Shown: positions 35,564 to 43,951 of the stretch, piece by piece
Position numbering within the stretch: the first letter of the stretch is position 1
Layout of the letters: each line of letters opens with the position of its first letter
Assembly: GCF_007641255.1 (NCBI RefSeq)
Contig: NZ_CP036259.1
Location: forward strand, 1,860,001-1,924,000
From: Sporomusa termitida
GTDB taxonomy: Bacteria; Bacillota; Negativicutes; Sporomusales; Sporomusaceae
DNA length: 64,000 nucleotides
Direction of reading: 5' to 3'
Notes under the pieces: generated by a model
Databases searched by the model: none
Seen by the model: the letters and a program-made list of their open reading frames with translations, nothing else
Told to the model about the DNA's origin: nothing
Program-made: the position numbers and the translations under genes

Positions 35564-36025
35564 ATGACTATTGAAAAATTATTAGATGATATGGAAACGA
35601 TGCTGGTTGAAGCAGCACGTGTCCCGTTTACCAACAAGCGGGTTATTGAGGAAGATGATCTGGCCAGATTTCTTGACGAATTTCGGGAACGTCTGCCGCA
35701 AGAACTTGACGAAGCTAAACGGATTCTTGCCGACCGTCAGCGAATATTGGAGGAAGCGCAAAGAGAAGCACAAAATATTGTTGACCAAGCGAAATTGTAT
35801 GTAGTGAAACTGACAGATGAGAATATTATTAATAAGCAGGCGCAGGAACAGGCGAATGAACTTATGGGCCAAGCCCGCAAAACAGCCAAAGAATTACAAA
35901 TAGATGCTGTGGTATATGCTGATGAAGTGTTTAAGCATGTTACGTCCCATTTAGAGAAAACTCTGGATGTTGTCCGGCAGGGGCACCGTGATTTGCAGCA
36001 AAACAAAAGCAATCAGGGAACATAA
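35564..36025 (+). CDS. Coiled-coil protein resembling ATPase subunit B/H or DivIVA
   Basis: The 153-residue protein is almost wholly helical, with a long charged coiled coil (about residues 40-145; repeats of EEAQREAQNIVDQAK type). It has no membrane segment. Similar proteins follow coaD in other endospore formers and are annotated only as ATPase-like; the likeness to V-type subunit H or to DivIVA is structural. GGGAGGGAG precedes the ATG. Confidence 0.7.
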   Translation: MTIEKLLDDMETMLVEAARVPFTNKRVIEEDDLARFLDEFRERLPQELDEAKRILADRQRILEEAQREAQNIVDQAKLYVVKLTDENIINKQAQEQANELMGQARKTAKELQIDAVVYADEVFKHVTSHLEKTLDVVRQGHRDLQQNKSNQGT

Positions 36026-36035
36026 GCAACGAATT

Positions 36036-36097
36036 TGGCTTGGGCCAAGTCCTGTAGGACGCCGGCGGAAGCCGCCTGTGCCCTTAGGAAATAGCCG
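36036..36097 (+). repeat. Interspersed short repeat, copy C
   Basis: The second half matches copy B (GCGGAAGCCGC, TGT, CCCTTAG). Its hairpin is GGCGG-AAG-CCGCC (36064-36076). It follows the coiled-coil gene directly. Confidence 0.55.
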
Positions 36098-36099
36098 TT

Positions 36100-36133
36100 C
36101 TTGACATTATCAAAAACTTGACATTATCAAAAA
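36100..36133. repeat. Perfect tandem duplication of 17 bases
   Basis: CTTGACATTATCAAAAA occurs twice without spacing. It contains TTGACA twice but no fitting -10 hexamer, so promoter function is doubtful. Confidence 0.9.
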
Positions 36134-36152
36134 GAGGATACTTTCTGCTAAT

Positions 36153-36185
36153 GTAAAAAAGGAGCTTAGCTCCTTATCTTTTTAC
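36153..36185. terminator. Bidirectional terminator between convergent genes
   Basis: AAGGAGC-TTA-GCTCCTT with an A-run before and TATCTTTTT after serves both the coiled-coil gene and ylbJ. Its right side lies in the last codons of ylbJ. Confidence 0.75.
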
Positions 36186-37424
36186 ATAGCTATAGATGCT
36201 TCTGCCCAAATGGACAGTGATTGACAGAGCGAACATAATACAGAGCAATAGCCCGATCTGGTAACTGACCTGTTCAATCCTGATCAGCCATAGTCCCCAG
36301 TTGTTAGTATGGGCTACGCTCATAGCTACCGGAACTACAAACAGTTGAGTAATTGCCTGACCGGGCCCCAGCAGGTGCACGGTAATGATGGCGGCAAGCA
36401 CGGCATGCAGCAGACGGCCGATCATATATGGTGCCATGCGAATACCTGACTCGATGACAATACTGGCTACCTGCCCATGGACGGAAAGGCCGCTCCAGGC
36501 AATAATTGCACTGGCGATGGCAACCTTTTGCACAAGCGGTGCCTCGGCCTGGCTGGCGGCCAGCGTGCCCAGGTCGAGTTCGAATAACCCGCTCACCAGC
36601 GACGGGGCCAGATTGGTGCTATAGCCGATGACGCTCAGCAGGGAGGCAAATAAGCCGGCTAGGATATCGGTAACACCAACAACGGTCATGATCCGGATAA
36701 AAACTGAAAACACTATGATAAAACCGCCTATCAGCATAATGGTATTCATGGAGGTTTTGACCGCATCGCCCAGCAACTGGCCCGGTGCGCGTTTATCCTC
36801 CTGCCTGGCATTATACAGGGCTCTAAAAGCCCGAATAATGATATTGCCGTTGGCTGGCGGGGCATCCTGTGTACAACTGTCCCGATTCCGGCCATGGAAC
36901 CGGAAAATGATTCCCACCAGGAAACTGGATAAGTAATGGGCTAAGGCAATCGTTGCCCCCAATTCAGGCATGCCGAACATACCTACAGCTACGGCTCCGA
37001 ACATAAATAGCGGATCGGCAGTATTCGTGAACGACAGGAGGCGTTCAGCCTCTACTGGGGTACACAGCTGGTTTTTGCGGAACCTGCAGGTGATTACCGC
37101 ATCCATCGGATAGCCGGAGGCAAGGCCCATCGACATGGCAAAGGCACCTACGCCGGGAACATTAAATATCGGCCGCATGAGTGGCTCCAGTAAAACGCCG
37201 ATGAAATGAACGACGCCGCTTCCCATAAGAATCTCCGATAAAATAAAAAAAGGCAGCAGGGAGGGAAAAACAACATTCCACCATAAATTTAAACCCATAA
37301 TGGCTGAATCAAAAGCTTCTTTGGGATATGTTACCATAGCAATAGTTATAAATACTGTACAAAACGCCATACAATATGCCAATAGCCGAGAACGATAGCG
37401 TCTGCCACTGCTCCAAATCCGCAT
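36174..37424 (-). CDS. ylbJ: Sporulation integral membrane protein YlbJ
   Basis: YlbJ is a polytopic protein with Gate (nucleoside-transporter-like) domains needed for spore cortex in Bacillus, where it is sigma-E dependent. The product has 416 residues and about eight to ten hydrophobic segments; VVFPSLLPFFILSEIL and GLASGYPMDAVITC are family patches. GGAGGAGGAG precedes the ATG on the minus strand. It is divergent from the patatin gene across a 115-base gap. No convincing sigma-E promoter was found by eye. Confidence 0.88.
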   Translation of the reverse strand: MRIWSSGRRYRSRLLAYCMAFCTVFITIAMVTYPKEAFDSAIMGLNLWWNVVFPSLLPFFILSEILMGSGVVHFIGVLLEPLMRPIFNVPGVGAFAMSMGLASGYPMDAVITCRFRKNQLCTPVEAERLLSFTNTADPLFMFGAVAVGMFGMPELGATIALAHYLSSFLVGIIFRFHGRNRDSCTQDAPPANGNIIIRAFRALYNARQEDKRAPGQLLGDAVKTSMNTIMLIGGFIIVFSVFIRIMTVVGVTDILAGLFASLLSVIGYSTNLAPSLVSGLFELDLGTLAASQAEAPLVQKVAIASAIIAWSGLSVHGQVASIVIESGIRMAPYMIGRLLHAVLAAIITVHLLGPGQAITQLFVVPVAMSVAHTNNWGLWLIRIEQVSYQIGLLLCIMFALSITVHLGRSIYSYVKR

Positions 37425-37539
37425 ATATTATCTCCTCCTCCAAGCCGTGCGGTTTGATAATATATATATTGGCAGGGCAGAGGTAATATAACTAAAATAC
37501 GGTTCGAATGTAACCAGTTTATATTGGGGGGATAGCAGT

Positions 37540-38364
37540 TTGCAGCCTAAAATAGGTTTAGCTCTGGGGTCGGGTGGTTTGCGGGGGATTGCTCACATAG
37601 GGGTTCTCAAAGTATTGGAAAAGCACAATATCCCGGTGGATTATATTGCCGGGTGCAGCATTGGCAGTCTGGTCGGTGCCCTTTATGCTGCCGGGCTTGA
37701 TGCTGAAACTATATTGAAATTGGCTAAAAATTTAAAAAAACGGCACTGGCTGGACTTTGTCATCCCCCAGATGGGCATTGTTTCCGGCGAGCGGGCCCTG
37801 GCAACCATTCGCCTGTTAACCAAACAAAAAATCTTTGAAGACCTTGTGCTGCCGCTGGCAGTGGTTGCTACAGAATTAAACAGCGGTCAGGAAGTCGTTT
37901 TTACCCAGGGTGATGTGGCTAAAGCCGTTCGGGCCAGTATTTCCGTGCCGGGCGTGTTTATTCCTTTTGCCATTGATGACAGGCTGTTTGTGGATGGTGC
38001 TGTTTTAAATCCCACACCGATTGACGTTGCCCGCAATATGGGGGCAGATATTGTTATTGCTGTTGATTTGGCGCATGCGAGTAGCGTAGGCAATATTAAT
38101 AATATGTTTGATGTCATTATTCAGTCAATTGACATTATGGAAAGAGAATTATGCAAGCATCGCCAGCAGCAGTGTGATATCCTGATTCAACCTGATGTCG
38201 GCAGCATGTCTCCCAGTTCATTTGAAACAATGGACGAATGCGCTTTAGCCGGTGAACTGGCTGCAGAGGCAGTCATACCGGCGATTAAAGCCCTGTTGGC
38301 TAATTGGCAAGGTAATGAGGCGAAGTCTGATAATCCTGACCGCCTGCTCTCCATTGGCAGTTAG
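37540..38364 (+). CDS. Patatin-like phospholipase (RssA/YlbK family)
   Basis: This is a serine acyl hydrolase with a Ser-Asp dyad. The oxyanion motif GSGGLRGIAHIG is at 10-21, the nucleophile elbow GCSIG at 38-42 (S40) and the DGA aspartate is D152. There is no signal peptide, so it is cytoplasmic. The start is TTG after a GGGGGG site. In Bacillus ylbK lies between ylbJ and ylbM; the same neighbours occur here. Its 3' end overlaps the convergent tmcAL gene by 65 bases. Confidence 0.88.
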   Translation: MQPKIGLALGSGGLRGIAHIGVLKVLEKHNIPVDYIAGCSIGSLVGALYAAGLDAETILKLAKNLKKRHWLDFVIPQMGIVSGERALATIRLLTKQKIFEDLVLPLAVVATELNSGQEVVFTQGDVAKAVRASISVPGVFIPFAIDDRLFVDGAVLNPTPIDVARNMGADIVIAVDLAHASSVGNINNMFDVIIQSIDIMERELCKHRQQQCDILIQPDVGSMSPSSFETMDECALAGELAAEAVIPAIKALLANWQGNEAKSDNPDRLLSIGS

Positions 38365-39556
38365 GCTGGCCTAATACATATATGTCTGTTGCTTTAATGT
38401 CATAGGCTAACATGTCCTGCAGCCGGGTCAGCTCATTATTTTGCTGCTGTTTACTGGTGAGAAACCGGGCTGTTTTGGTAATTACCGGTACGGTGCTATA
38501 CCTGTCAATCACCCGCAATAACCTGCGGCCGTTTTGGTTAAAGGCCAGGATGCGGGCATACAAGGGACCGGCCTGGTCGAAGCCTGCAAGCGTGGTTTTT
38601 GTTGTTCCCAAGAGAGCGTGAATCATCATTCGCTGTAAGCGGGTTAAGGGGTAACGCTTACTTTTAATAAAGGATAACAGCTCTTGCAAGGTCGATGCTT
38701 TACGGGCGGAATCGCTTATTTTGTTGTGTAAGCCTTCGGTTACATCAGGCAAGGCGGCTAATTCGTTCAACTGCATCGTCCTGAGTTTTGCCAGGACAAT
38801 ATTGCTAAAAGCATCGAAGGTGACCGGGGCACGGCCTGTGGCAATTAGCGCATTAATTTGGGCCGCGGTGGCTGCCGGGAGGGATTGCCAGGCGGAACTG
38901 TCCGGGAGCAGTAAGCTGTTCTGGGCAATTGCTGCCCTGATGGCAGTAGCACTGGCGATGGTTGAAGTAATAACAGTATCGTGATAATTTGCTGCACAGC
39001 GCTCTATGACCAGGGGAATCAACTGGGGGGCGCAGGTAAAAATTGCCCGCAGGTATTCAATGGCCAGGATATTGTTAGGGGAATGAATTACCCCCGGATC
39101 AATTCCTGTGGTTTCGGCTAGCGTCAGGGCTAAGCTGGCGGCATAGGTCCGGCCTGTCTTCATTTTCTGGCGGATGGTGCTACCGGTAGTGCTGGCCGAT
39201 AATGCCCTGGCTGCCGCTGTAAGTGCGGCTAAATCGGCAGATTCGGCACCAAAGCAAATATGGCTGACCATTCCCAGACGGCTGAGAAGCTGAATACCGC
39301 CGGTTGCAAAGTATTGGGCACTACGCACGGCAAAGACTGTAGGCAGCTCAATGACTAAATCAACGCCGGCTGTTACCGCCATAGCTGCCCGTGACCATTT
39401 GTCAACTATTGCCGGTTCGCCGCGCTGGAGAAAATTTCCACTCATTATGGCAATGGCAAATTCTGCACCGGCTATTCGTTTGGCCTCGGTCAGGTGCCAT
39501 AAGTGGCCGTTATGAAAAGGATTGTATTCAACGATCAAGCCTACTGCTGTATGCAT
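38300..39556 (-). CDS. tmcAL: tRNA(Met) cytidine acetate ligase TmcAL (YlbM)
   Basis: TmcAL acetylates the wobble cytidine of elongator tRNA-Met using acetate and ATP. The nucleotidyltransferase start GLIVEYNPFHNGHLWHL has the HxGH-like site, followed by MSGNFLQRGEPA and the DLVIELPTVFAVRSA stretch. With the ATG at 39556 it has 418 residues; a TTG six bases upstream is too close to the GGGGGTG site. Its C-terminal end shares 65 bases with the patatin gene on the other strand. Confidence 0.92.
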   Translation of the reverse strand: MHTAVGLIVEYNPFHNGHLWHLTEAKRIAGAEFAIAIMSGNFLQRGEPAIVDKWSRAAMAVTAGVDLVIELPTVFAVRSAQYFATGGIQLLSRLGMVSHICFGAESADLAALTAAARALSASTTGSTIRQKMKTGRTYAASLALTLAETTGIDPGVIHSPNNILAIEYLRAIFTCAPQLIPLVIERCAANYHDTVITSTIASATAIRAAIAQNSLLLPDSSAWQSLPAATAAQINALIATGRAPVTFDAFSNIVLAKLRTMQLNELAALPDVTEGLHNKISDSARKASTLQELLSFIKSKRYPLTRLQRMMIHALLGTTKTTLAGFDQAGPLYARILAFNQNGRRLLRVIDRYSTVPVITKTARFLTSKQQQNNELTRLQDMLAYDIKATDIYVLGQPNCQWRAGGQDYQTSPHYLAN

Positions 39557-39766
39557 TAACAATCACCCCCTGCTTATTTTACAATAATTTTTCTATTTGT
39601 GAAATTTTTTATTAAATAATTTTGGTAGATGAAGGGAAAATAAGTCAGGTGTCGAAAAGATAGAACTTGTTGGAGAATAAACGTTGACGCTATTGGAGCC
39701 AGTGGTCTGTCCACTCTGAAATCATAATTACTTTCTTTTACGCTTTCAAAGTAGACAGACAGACCG
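39557..39766. other. Non-coding gap before the inverted-repeat element
   Basis: No gene is visible. The first part must hold the tmcAL promoter. AGTGGTCTGTC (about 39701-39711) and GACAGACCGCT (about 39757-39767) are inverted repeats with one mismatch that lead into the element at 39767. Confidence 0.5.
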
Positions 39767-40001
39767 CTAGTACCTCATCTCCCTTAAACCCAAGGATAGT
39801 TTGCGCATCTTTTCCCGCCCTGCGTCGTTGTCGTCGCCTTACATATGTCCGATATGTGCGGCCCGTGCAAGTAATAAGAGACCTATTACCTACCGGTCTC
39901 ATTACAGCAGATCTTACTGAATCAGTTAGCGTCCTCCGCCTTGCATTGCGAAAAAATCTACGCAAACTATTCCATCGGTTTTAAGAAAGATGAGGTACTA
40001 G
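39767..40001. mobile_element. MITE-like element with long imperfect terminal inverted repeats
   Basis: The element is 235 bases long and both ends begin CTAGTACCTCATCT when read inwards. The similarity continues for about 60-70 bases with small gaps (CTTAAA, then ATAGTTTGCG on both arms). It contains no transposase; the only open frame is an arginine-rich minus-strand one without a ribosome site. No target duplication is evident. It lies 47 bases before ackA, so the ackA promoter may be inside or beyond it. Confidence 0.6.
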
Positions 40002-40048
40002 TGACCTGCCACACCAATACATATTAAAGAAACAGGGAGGATTTTGTT

Positions 40049-41251
40049 GTGAAAGTTTTAGTTGTTAACTGCGGAAGTTCCTCAATCAAGTACCAACTGG
40101 TCAATATGCTGGATGAGTCTGTGTTGGCAAAAGGTCTGGTTGAACGTATCGGCCTGGAGGGAGCCGTATTAACCCATCAGCCGGAAGGGAAGAATAAAGT
40201 AATTATTAATGCCGATATTACTAACCATAGTATTGGCATTAAGCTTGTTATTGAAGCTCTTACCGCTGCTGAACATGGCGTAATTGACAGCATGAAGGAG
40301 ATTGCTGCCGTTGGCCACCGGGTTGTGCATGGCGGTGAAAAATTCGCCGACTCGGTATTAATTACGCCGGCGGTTATGACGGTCCTGGAAGAGTGTATCG
40401 AGATGGCGCCGCTGCATAACCCGCCTAATATTATGGGTATAAATGCCTGTGCTGAAATTATGCCGGGAATTCCTCAGGTAGCTGTTTTTGATACGGCATT
40501 TCATCAAACAATGCCCAAATATGCCTTTTTGTATGCGCTGCCGTATGAAGCCTACGAAAAATATGGCATCAGAAGGTATGGCTTCCACGGCACTTCCCAC
40601 AAGTATGTTTCGCAGCAGGCGGCAGAGCTTATGGGCGAGCATGTGACCAACCTCCGCATCATTACCTGTCACCTGGGCAATGGCGCCAGCATTGCCGCCA
40701 TTAAGCACGGTAAATGCATTGATACCAGCATGGGCTTTACCCCGCTTGAAGGTCTTGTCATGGGTACCCGTTCCGGTGGCATTGACCCTGCAATTATTCC
40801 GTTTTTAATGAAGAAAGAAAATATGACGACAGATCAGGTTGATAATTATTTGAACAAAAAATCCGGTGTACTTGGTGTTTCCGGTGTATCAAGCGATTTC
40901 AGGGACATTGAGGATGCCGCCAATTCCGGTAATGAGCGTTCTGAACTGGCCCTGGAGATGTTTGCCTACCGGGTGCGCAAATTTATCGGCTCTTACGTCG
41001 CCGCTATGGGCGGGGTTGATGCCATTGTGTTTACTGCCGGTCTTGGCGAAAATTCTATCAGTATGCGGGATAAAATCTCCAACGGCCTTGAATATCTTGG
41101 TACCCGTATTGACCCTGATAAAAATAATGTCCGCGGCAAAGCACAGGAAATCAGCGTGGAAGGAGCTAAGGTTAAAATCTTTGTCATTCCCACCAATGAA
41201 GAACTGGTTATTGCCCGCGATACAAGAGCAATTTGCAGCAATCTTGCATAA
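40049..41251 (+). CDS. ackA: Acetate kinase
   Basis: AckA makes acetate and ATP from acetyl phosphate, the energy-yielding step of acetogenic metabolism. The N-terminal [11 protein letters not shown] motif, the [10 protein letters not shown] segment, CHLGNGAS phosphate loop, MGFTPLEGL and the C-terminal TAGLGENS signature are all present. It has 400 residues. GTG is the start after GGGAGG. The usual partner pta is absent here; in many Firmicutes ackA stands, as here, before yceD-rpmF. Confidence 0.95.
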   Translation: MKVLVVNCGSSSIKYQLVNMLDESVLAKGLVERIGLEGAVLTHQPEGKNKVIINADITNHSIGIKLVIEALTAAEHGVIDSMKEIAAVGHRVVHGGEKFADSVLITPAVMTVLEECIEMAPLHNPPNIMGINACAEIMPGIPQVAVFDTAFHQTMPKYAFLYALPYEAYEKYGIRRYGFHGTSHKYVSQQAAELMGEHVTNLRIITCHLGNGASIAAIKHGKCIDTSMGFTPLEGLVMGTRSGGIDPAIIPFLMKKENMTTDQVDNYLNKKSGVLGVSGVSSDFRDIEDAANSGNERSELALEMFAYRVRKFIGSYVAAMGGVDAIVFTAGLGENSISMRDKISNGLEYLGTRIDPDKNNVRGKAQEISVEGAKVKIFVIPTNEELVIARDTRAICSNLA

Positions 41252-41275
41252 CCCTTTTACGGTTTTCGCATGATA

Positions 41276-41365
41276 AGCAGGGACACTAGTACCTTGCGTC
41301 ACCTAACTATTTGGATTAGATCTCAAATTTTAGGTGACGCAAGGTACAGTTCCCTGCTTTTCTTA
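41276..41365 (+). terminator. Long hairpin terminator after ackA
   Basis: GTACCTTGCGTCACCTAA (41289-41306) pairs perfectly with the 18 bases at 41330-41347; an outer stem AGCAGGGA/TCCCTGCT (41276-41283, 41351-41358) extends it across an internal loop, then TTTTCTT follows. Such length is unusual for a plain terminator. Confidence 0.75.
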
Positions 41366-41370
41366 TTGCC

Positions 41371-41399
41371 TTGACAAACCTCCGGCGGGTAGCTATAAT
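41371..41399 (+). promoter_or_regulatory. Consensus promoter of yceD-rpmF
   Basis: TTGACA (41371-41376), 17 bases, TATAAT (41394-41399): a perfect match, directly after the hairpin. The start would leave a leader of only about 16 bases. Confidence 0.88.
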
Positions 41400-41421
41400 A
41401 GATGAAGGTTGGTGGAAAATG

Positions 41422-41931
41422 ATGAAAATTAATGTATCCCAGTTAAAAAAAAATCCAGGGACCACGCAAGCATTTTCCTGTAAAACATCAGCCGGAGAGC
41501 TAGGTCTTGATCAGCCGGAAGTATGGACTGAGAATATGATGGTTGATGGCTGTGTTGTAAATAAAGGAATGATTTATGCGGTGAGCGGAGAAATCCGGAC
41601 CACATTAAATCAATGCTGCAGTTGTTGTCTGGAAGACATGGTTACGTCACTTACGATTGCATTCAGTGAGGAATATAAAGAAGCTGGGCCGGCGTCAGGC
41701 GATGCTTTGGCGCTGGATATTAACTATTTTAACGGTGATGAAATTGATATCACAGATTTAGTCCGTGAGAATCTTTTGCTGGCTGAGCCGATTAAACCTG
41801 TCTGCAGTGCAAGCTGCCGGGGGTTATGCCCGGAGTGCGGAGTCAACTTAAACACCAATACCTGCGGCTGCAACCCGGTGAAAGTTGATCCACGTCTTGC
41901 CGTTTTAGAAAAACTCTTGGTTAAGGACTGA
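41422..41931 (+). CDS. YceD family protein (DUF177)
   Basis: YceD proteins are found before rpmF and are linked to 23S rRNA accumulation and ribosome assembly. This one has 169 residues and several cysteine pairs: CCSCC in the middle and CSASCRGLCPECG with NTCGC near the C-terminus, the last forming the family metal-site-like motif. Two ATG codons stand together; the second (41422) is better spaced from the GGTGG site. It sits 15-20 bases after a consensus promoter and 40 bases before rpmF. Confidence 0.85.
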   Translation: MKINVSQLKKNPGTTQAFSCKTSAGELGLDQPEVWTENMMVDGCVVNKGMIYAVSGEIRTTLNQCCSCCLEDMVTSLTIAFSEEYKEAGPASGDALALDINYFNGDEIDITDLVRENLLLAEPIKPVCSASCRGLCPECGVNLNTNTCGCNPVKVDPRLAVLEKLLVKD

Positions 41932-41971
41932 GAATGACAAGTGGTCAATGTTGTTAAGGAGGTGGAAATAG

Positions 41972-42148
41972 ATGGCAGTACCTAAGCGCAAAATGTCTAA
42001 AGCCCGTCGTGACAAGCGTCGTGCTAATTGGAAACTTACAATCCCGGGTTTGGTCGAATGCCCCCAGTGTCATGAAAAGAAAATGCCTCACCGTGTGTGT
42101 CCTGATTGTGGTCATTATAATGGTAAAGTTGTGGTTGCAGCAGAATAA
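41972..42148 (+). CDS. rpmF: 50S ribosomal protein L32
   Basis: This 58-residue protein is encoded after an ideal AAGGAGGTGG site. It begins [20 protein letters not shown], as L32 proteins do, and keeps the zinc ribbon CPQC...CPDC, so it is the zinc-binding form. A strong terminator follows. rpmF before the fatty-acid genes is a widely conserved arrangement. Confidence 0.95.
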   Translation: MAVPKRKMSKARRDKRRANWKLTIPGLVECPQCHEKKMPHRVCPDCGHYNGKVVVAAE

Positions 42149-42159
42149 AAAAATAATGA

Positions 42160-42206
42160 GTGAGCAAGATAAAAGGCAATTAAAATTTTATCTTGCTCAC
42201 TTTTTT
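42160..42206 (+). terminator. Terminator after rpmF
   Basis: GTGAGCAAGATAAAA and TTTTATCTTGCTCAC pair perfectly over 15 bp and are followed by TTTTTT. Confidence 0.92.
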
Positions 42207-42208
42207 AC

Positions 42209-42237
42209 TTGCAATCCCGATAGTAACTAGCTATAAT
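42209..42237 (+). promoter_or_regulatory. Promoter of the fapR-fab operon, with possible FapR site
   Basis: TTGCAA (42209-42214), 17 bases, TATAAT (42232-42237). The bases 42220-42236 match the Bacillus FapR box (TTAGTACCTnnTACTAA type) at about 12 of 17 positions and overlap the -10, which would suit autoregulation. Confidence 0.65.
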
Positions 42238-42286
42238 TAATGCTATCAATTGGTAATATAACTTACTGATAAAACTAGGTGATGTA

Positions 42287-42856
42287 ATGGCGCGAGTTCA
42301 AAAGAAAATAAGACAGGAACAGTTAAAAGAGAAGCTAGTGACCACCCCGTTTTTTACGGACGAGGAACTGGCAGCTTATTTGCGTGTTAGTGTGCAGACA
42401 ATTCGCCTTGACCGGCTGGAGCTTGGTATACCTGAACTCAGGGAGCGGACTAAGCAGATGGCCGAAGAGGCGCAAAATAAGCTGAAAACAATTGCCAGTA
42501 CAGATGTTGTCGGCGAATTAATAGATCTGGAATTAGGTAAAACCGGGATATCTCTAATGACTGTAACCCCTGACATGGTATTTGAGAAGAACAAAGTAGC
42601 ACGTGGACACTATATTTTTGCCCAGGCCAATTCTTTGGCGCTGGCAATTATTGATGCCCCGGTGGCTGTAACCGGGGTAGCCAATATAAAGTATAAGATT
42701 GCCGTCCATGAGGGGGATAAACTGGTCTCCAGGGCTGAGGTTGTTAAAAAACGAGGCAATAAATATTTTATTTGGGTAAAAACTAGGAATGATAGTCAGG
42801 AGGTTTTCCGGGCTAAGTTTATTATGGTGTCACTGGAGCCGGATTTGCATAAATAA
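42287..42856 (+). CDS. fapR: Fatty acid and phospholipid regulator FapR
   Basis: FapR represses fatty-acid genes and is released by malonyl-CoA. An N-terminal winged helix (about 10-60, [32 protein letters not shown]) is joined to a hot-dog ligand domain (about 85-185, with [17 protein letters not shown]). The length of 189 residues is normal. It leads the operon with plsX and fabH, as in Bacillus, and is preceded by its own promoter. Confidence 0.94.
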   Translation: MARVQKKIRQEQLKEKLVTTPFFTDEELAAYLRVSVQTIRLDRLELGIPELRERTKQMAEEAQNKLKTIASTDVVGELIDLELGKTGISLMTVTPDMVFEKNKVARGHYIFAQANSLALAIIDAPVAVTGVANIKYKIAVHEGDKLVSRAEVVKKRGNKYFIWVKTRNDSQEVFRAKFIMVSLEPDLHK

Positions 42857-42925
42857 GAGAAGCTGTAATTTAGATATAATTTAGATATATTATTGTATTT
42901 ATGGTTTTGTGAAAGGAGATATTGA

Positions 42926-43951
42926 ATGAAGGTTGCCGTTGATGCTATGGGCGGAGATTATGCACCTGATGAAATTGTCCTGGGTGCGTTACAAGCTGCC
43001 AAAGAGTACACCGAAGAAAACATTGAGATTGTTTTAGTCGGCGACCAAGCTCAAATTACCCAATCACTTGACCGCCTTGGTGATTGGCAAAATTTCAATA
43101 TTAGGATACATCACGCCAGTGAAGTTATAGATACGCATGAGTCCCCCGGGGCTGCTGTCCGCAAGAAAAAGGATGCCTCCGTAGTTGTTGCCACCGGTTT
43201 GGTGAAACAGGGGCAGTGCGATGTGGCGATATGCGCCGGCAGTACCGGGGCGGCAGTAGCTGCCGCACTGCTTGGCCTGGGACGCATAAAGGGGATTGAA
43301 CGCCCGGCGATAGCCACGCCGATGCCAAATCTCACCGGCACGACGGTGCTCGTGGATTCCGGGGCCCAGGTTGACAGCAAGCCGAAACATCTGGTGCAAA
43401 ATGCGATTATGGGTGCCATTTATGCTGAGTATGTGCTGAATATTCCCAGGCCCAGGGTCGGCCTTTTAAATATCGGTGAAGAAGAAAGTAAAGGCAATGA
43501 GCAGGTACTTGCCACTTATCCGCTGTTGCAGCAACTAAGTACTGTGAACTTTATTGGCAATGTTGAAGGCCGGGATATCCCTAGAGGATCAGTGGATGTT
43601 GTTGTTTGCGATGGCTTTGTGGGGAATATTGTTTTAAAACTGGGTGAAGGAATGGCCGGGGCTATTTTGCAGTTAGTAAAAGACTCCATTAAGAGCAGCG
43701 GTTTTTGGACAAAAATGGCTTCTATGTTTGTATTGCCGGCTTTGCGGGGGCTGAAGAAAAAACTTGACTATGCTGAATATGGCGGAGCGCCGCTGTTAGG
43801 TGTAAATGGCGGTTTTATTATCTGCCATGGCAGTTCGCGGGCTAAGGCGATTAAAAATGCCATCAGGGTAGCTAAGGAGTTTACCGAACAGGATGTTGTT
43901 GCCCATATCCGTGAAAACATTGCTAAGGAGGGGGTTGTAACCAATGAATAA
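42926..43951 (+). CDS. plsX: Phosphate acyltransferase PlsX
   Basis: PlsX turns acyl-ACP into acyl phosphate for PlsY-dependent phospholipid synthesis. It starts MKVAVDAMGGDYAPDEIVLGA and has the GAQVDSKPKHLVQNA, VGLLNIGEEESKGNE and YGGAPLLGVNG blocks of the family. It has 341 residues. GAAAGGAGA precedes the ATG. The 3' end overlaps fabH by 8 bases. Confidence 0.95.
   Translation: MKVAVDAMGGDYAPDEIVLGALQAAKEYTEENIEIVLVGDQAQITQSLDRLGDWQNFNIRIHHASEVIDTHESPGAAVRKKKDASVVVATGLVKQGQCDVAICAGSTGAAVAAALLGLGRIKGIERPAIATPMPNLTGTTVLVDSGAQVDSKPKHLVQNAIMGAIYAEYVLNIPRPRVGLLNIGEEESKGNEQVLATYPLLQQLSTVNFIGNVEGRDIPRGSVDVVVCDGFVGNIVLKLGEGMAGAILQLVKDSIKSSGFWTKMASMFVLPALRGLKKKLDYAEYGGAPLLGVNGGFIICHGSSRAKAIKNAIRVAKEFTEQDVVAHIRENIAKEGVVTNE

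Noticed and set aside
36100-36133. Two TTGACA hexamers as promoters
   Set aside because: No fitting -10 follows at 16-18 bases and the next gene downstream is on the other strand.
39738-39965. Arginine-rich 75-residue frame on the minus strand
   Set aside because: It lies almost wholly in the inverted-repeat element, has no ribosome site and an odd composition; it is best seen as repeat sequence.
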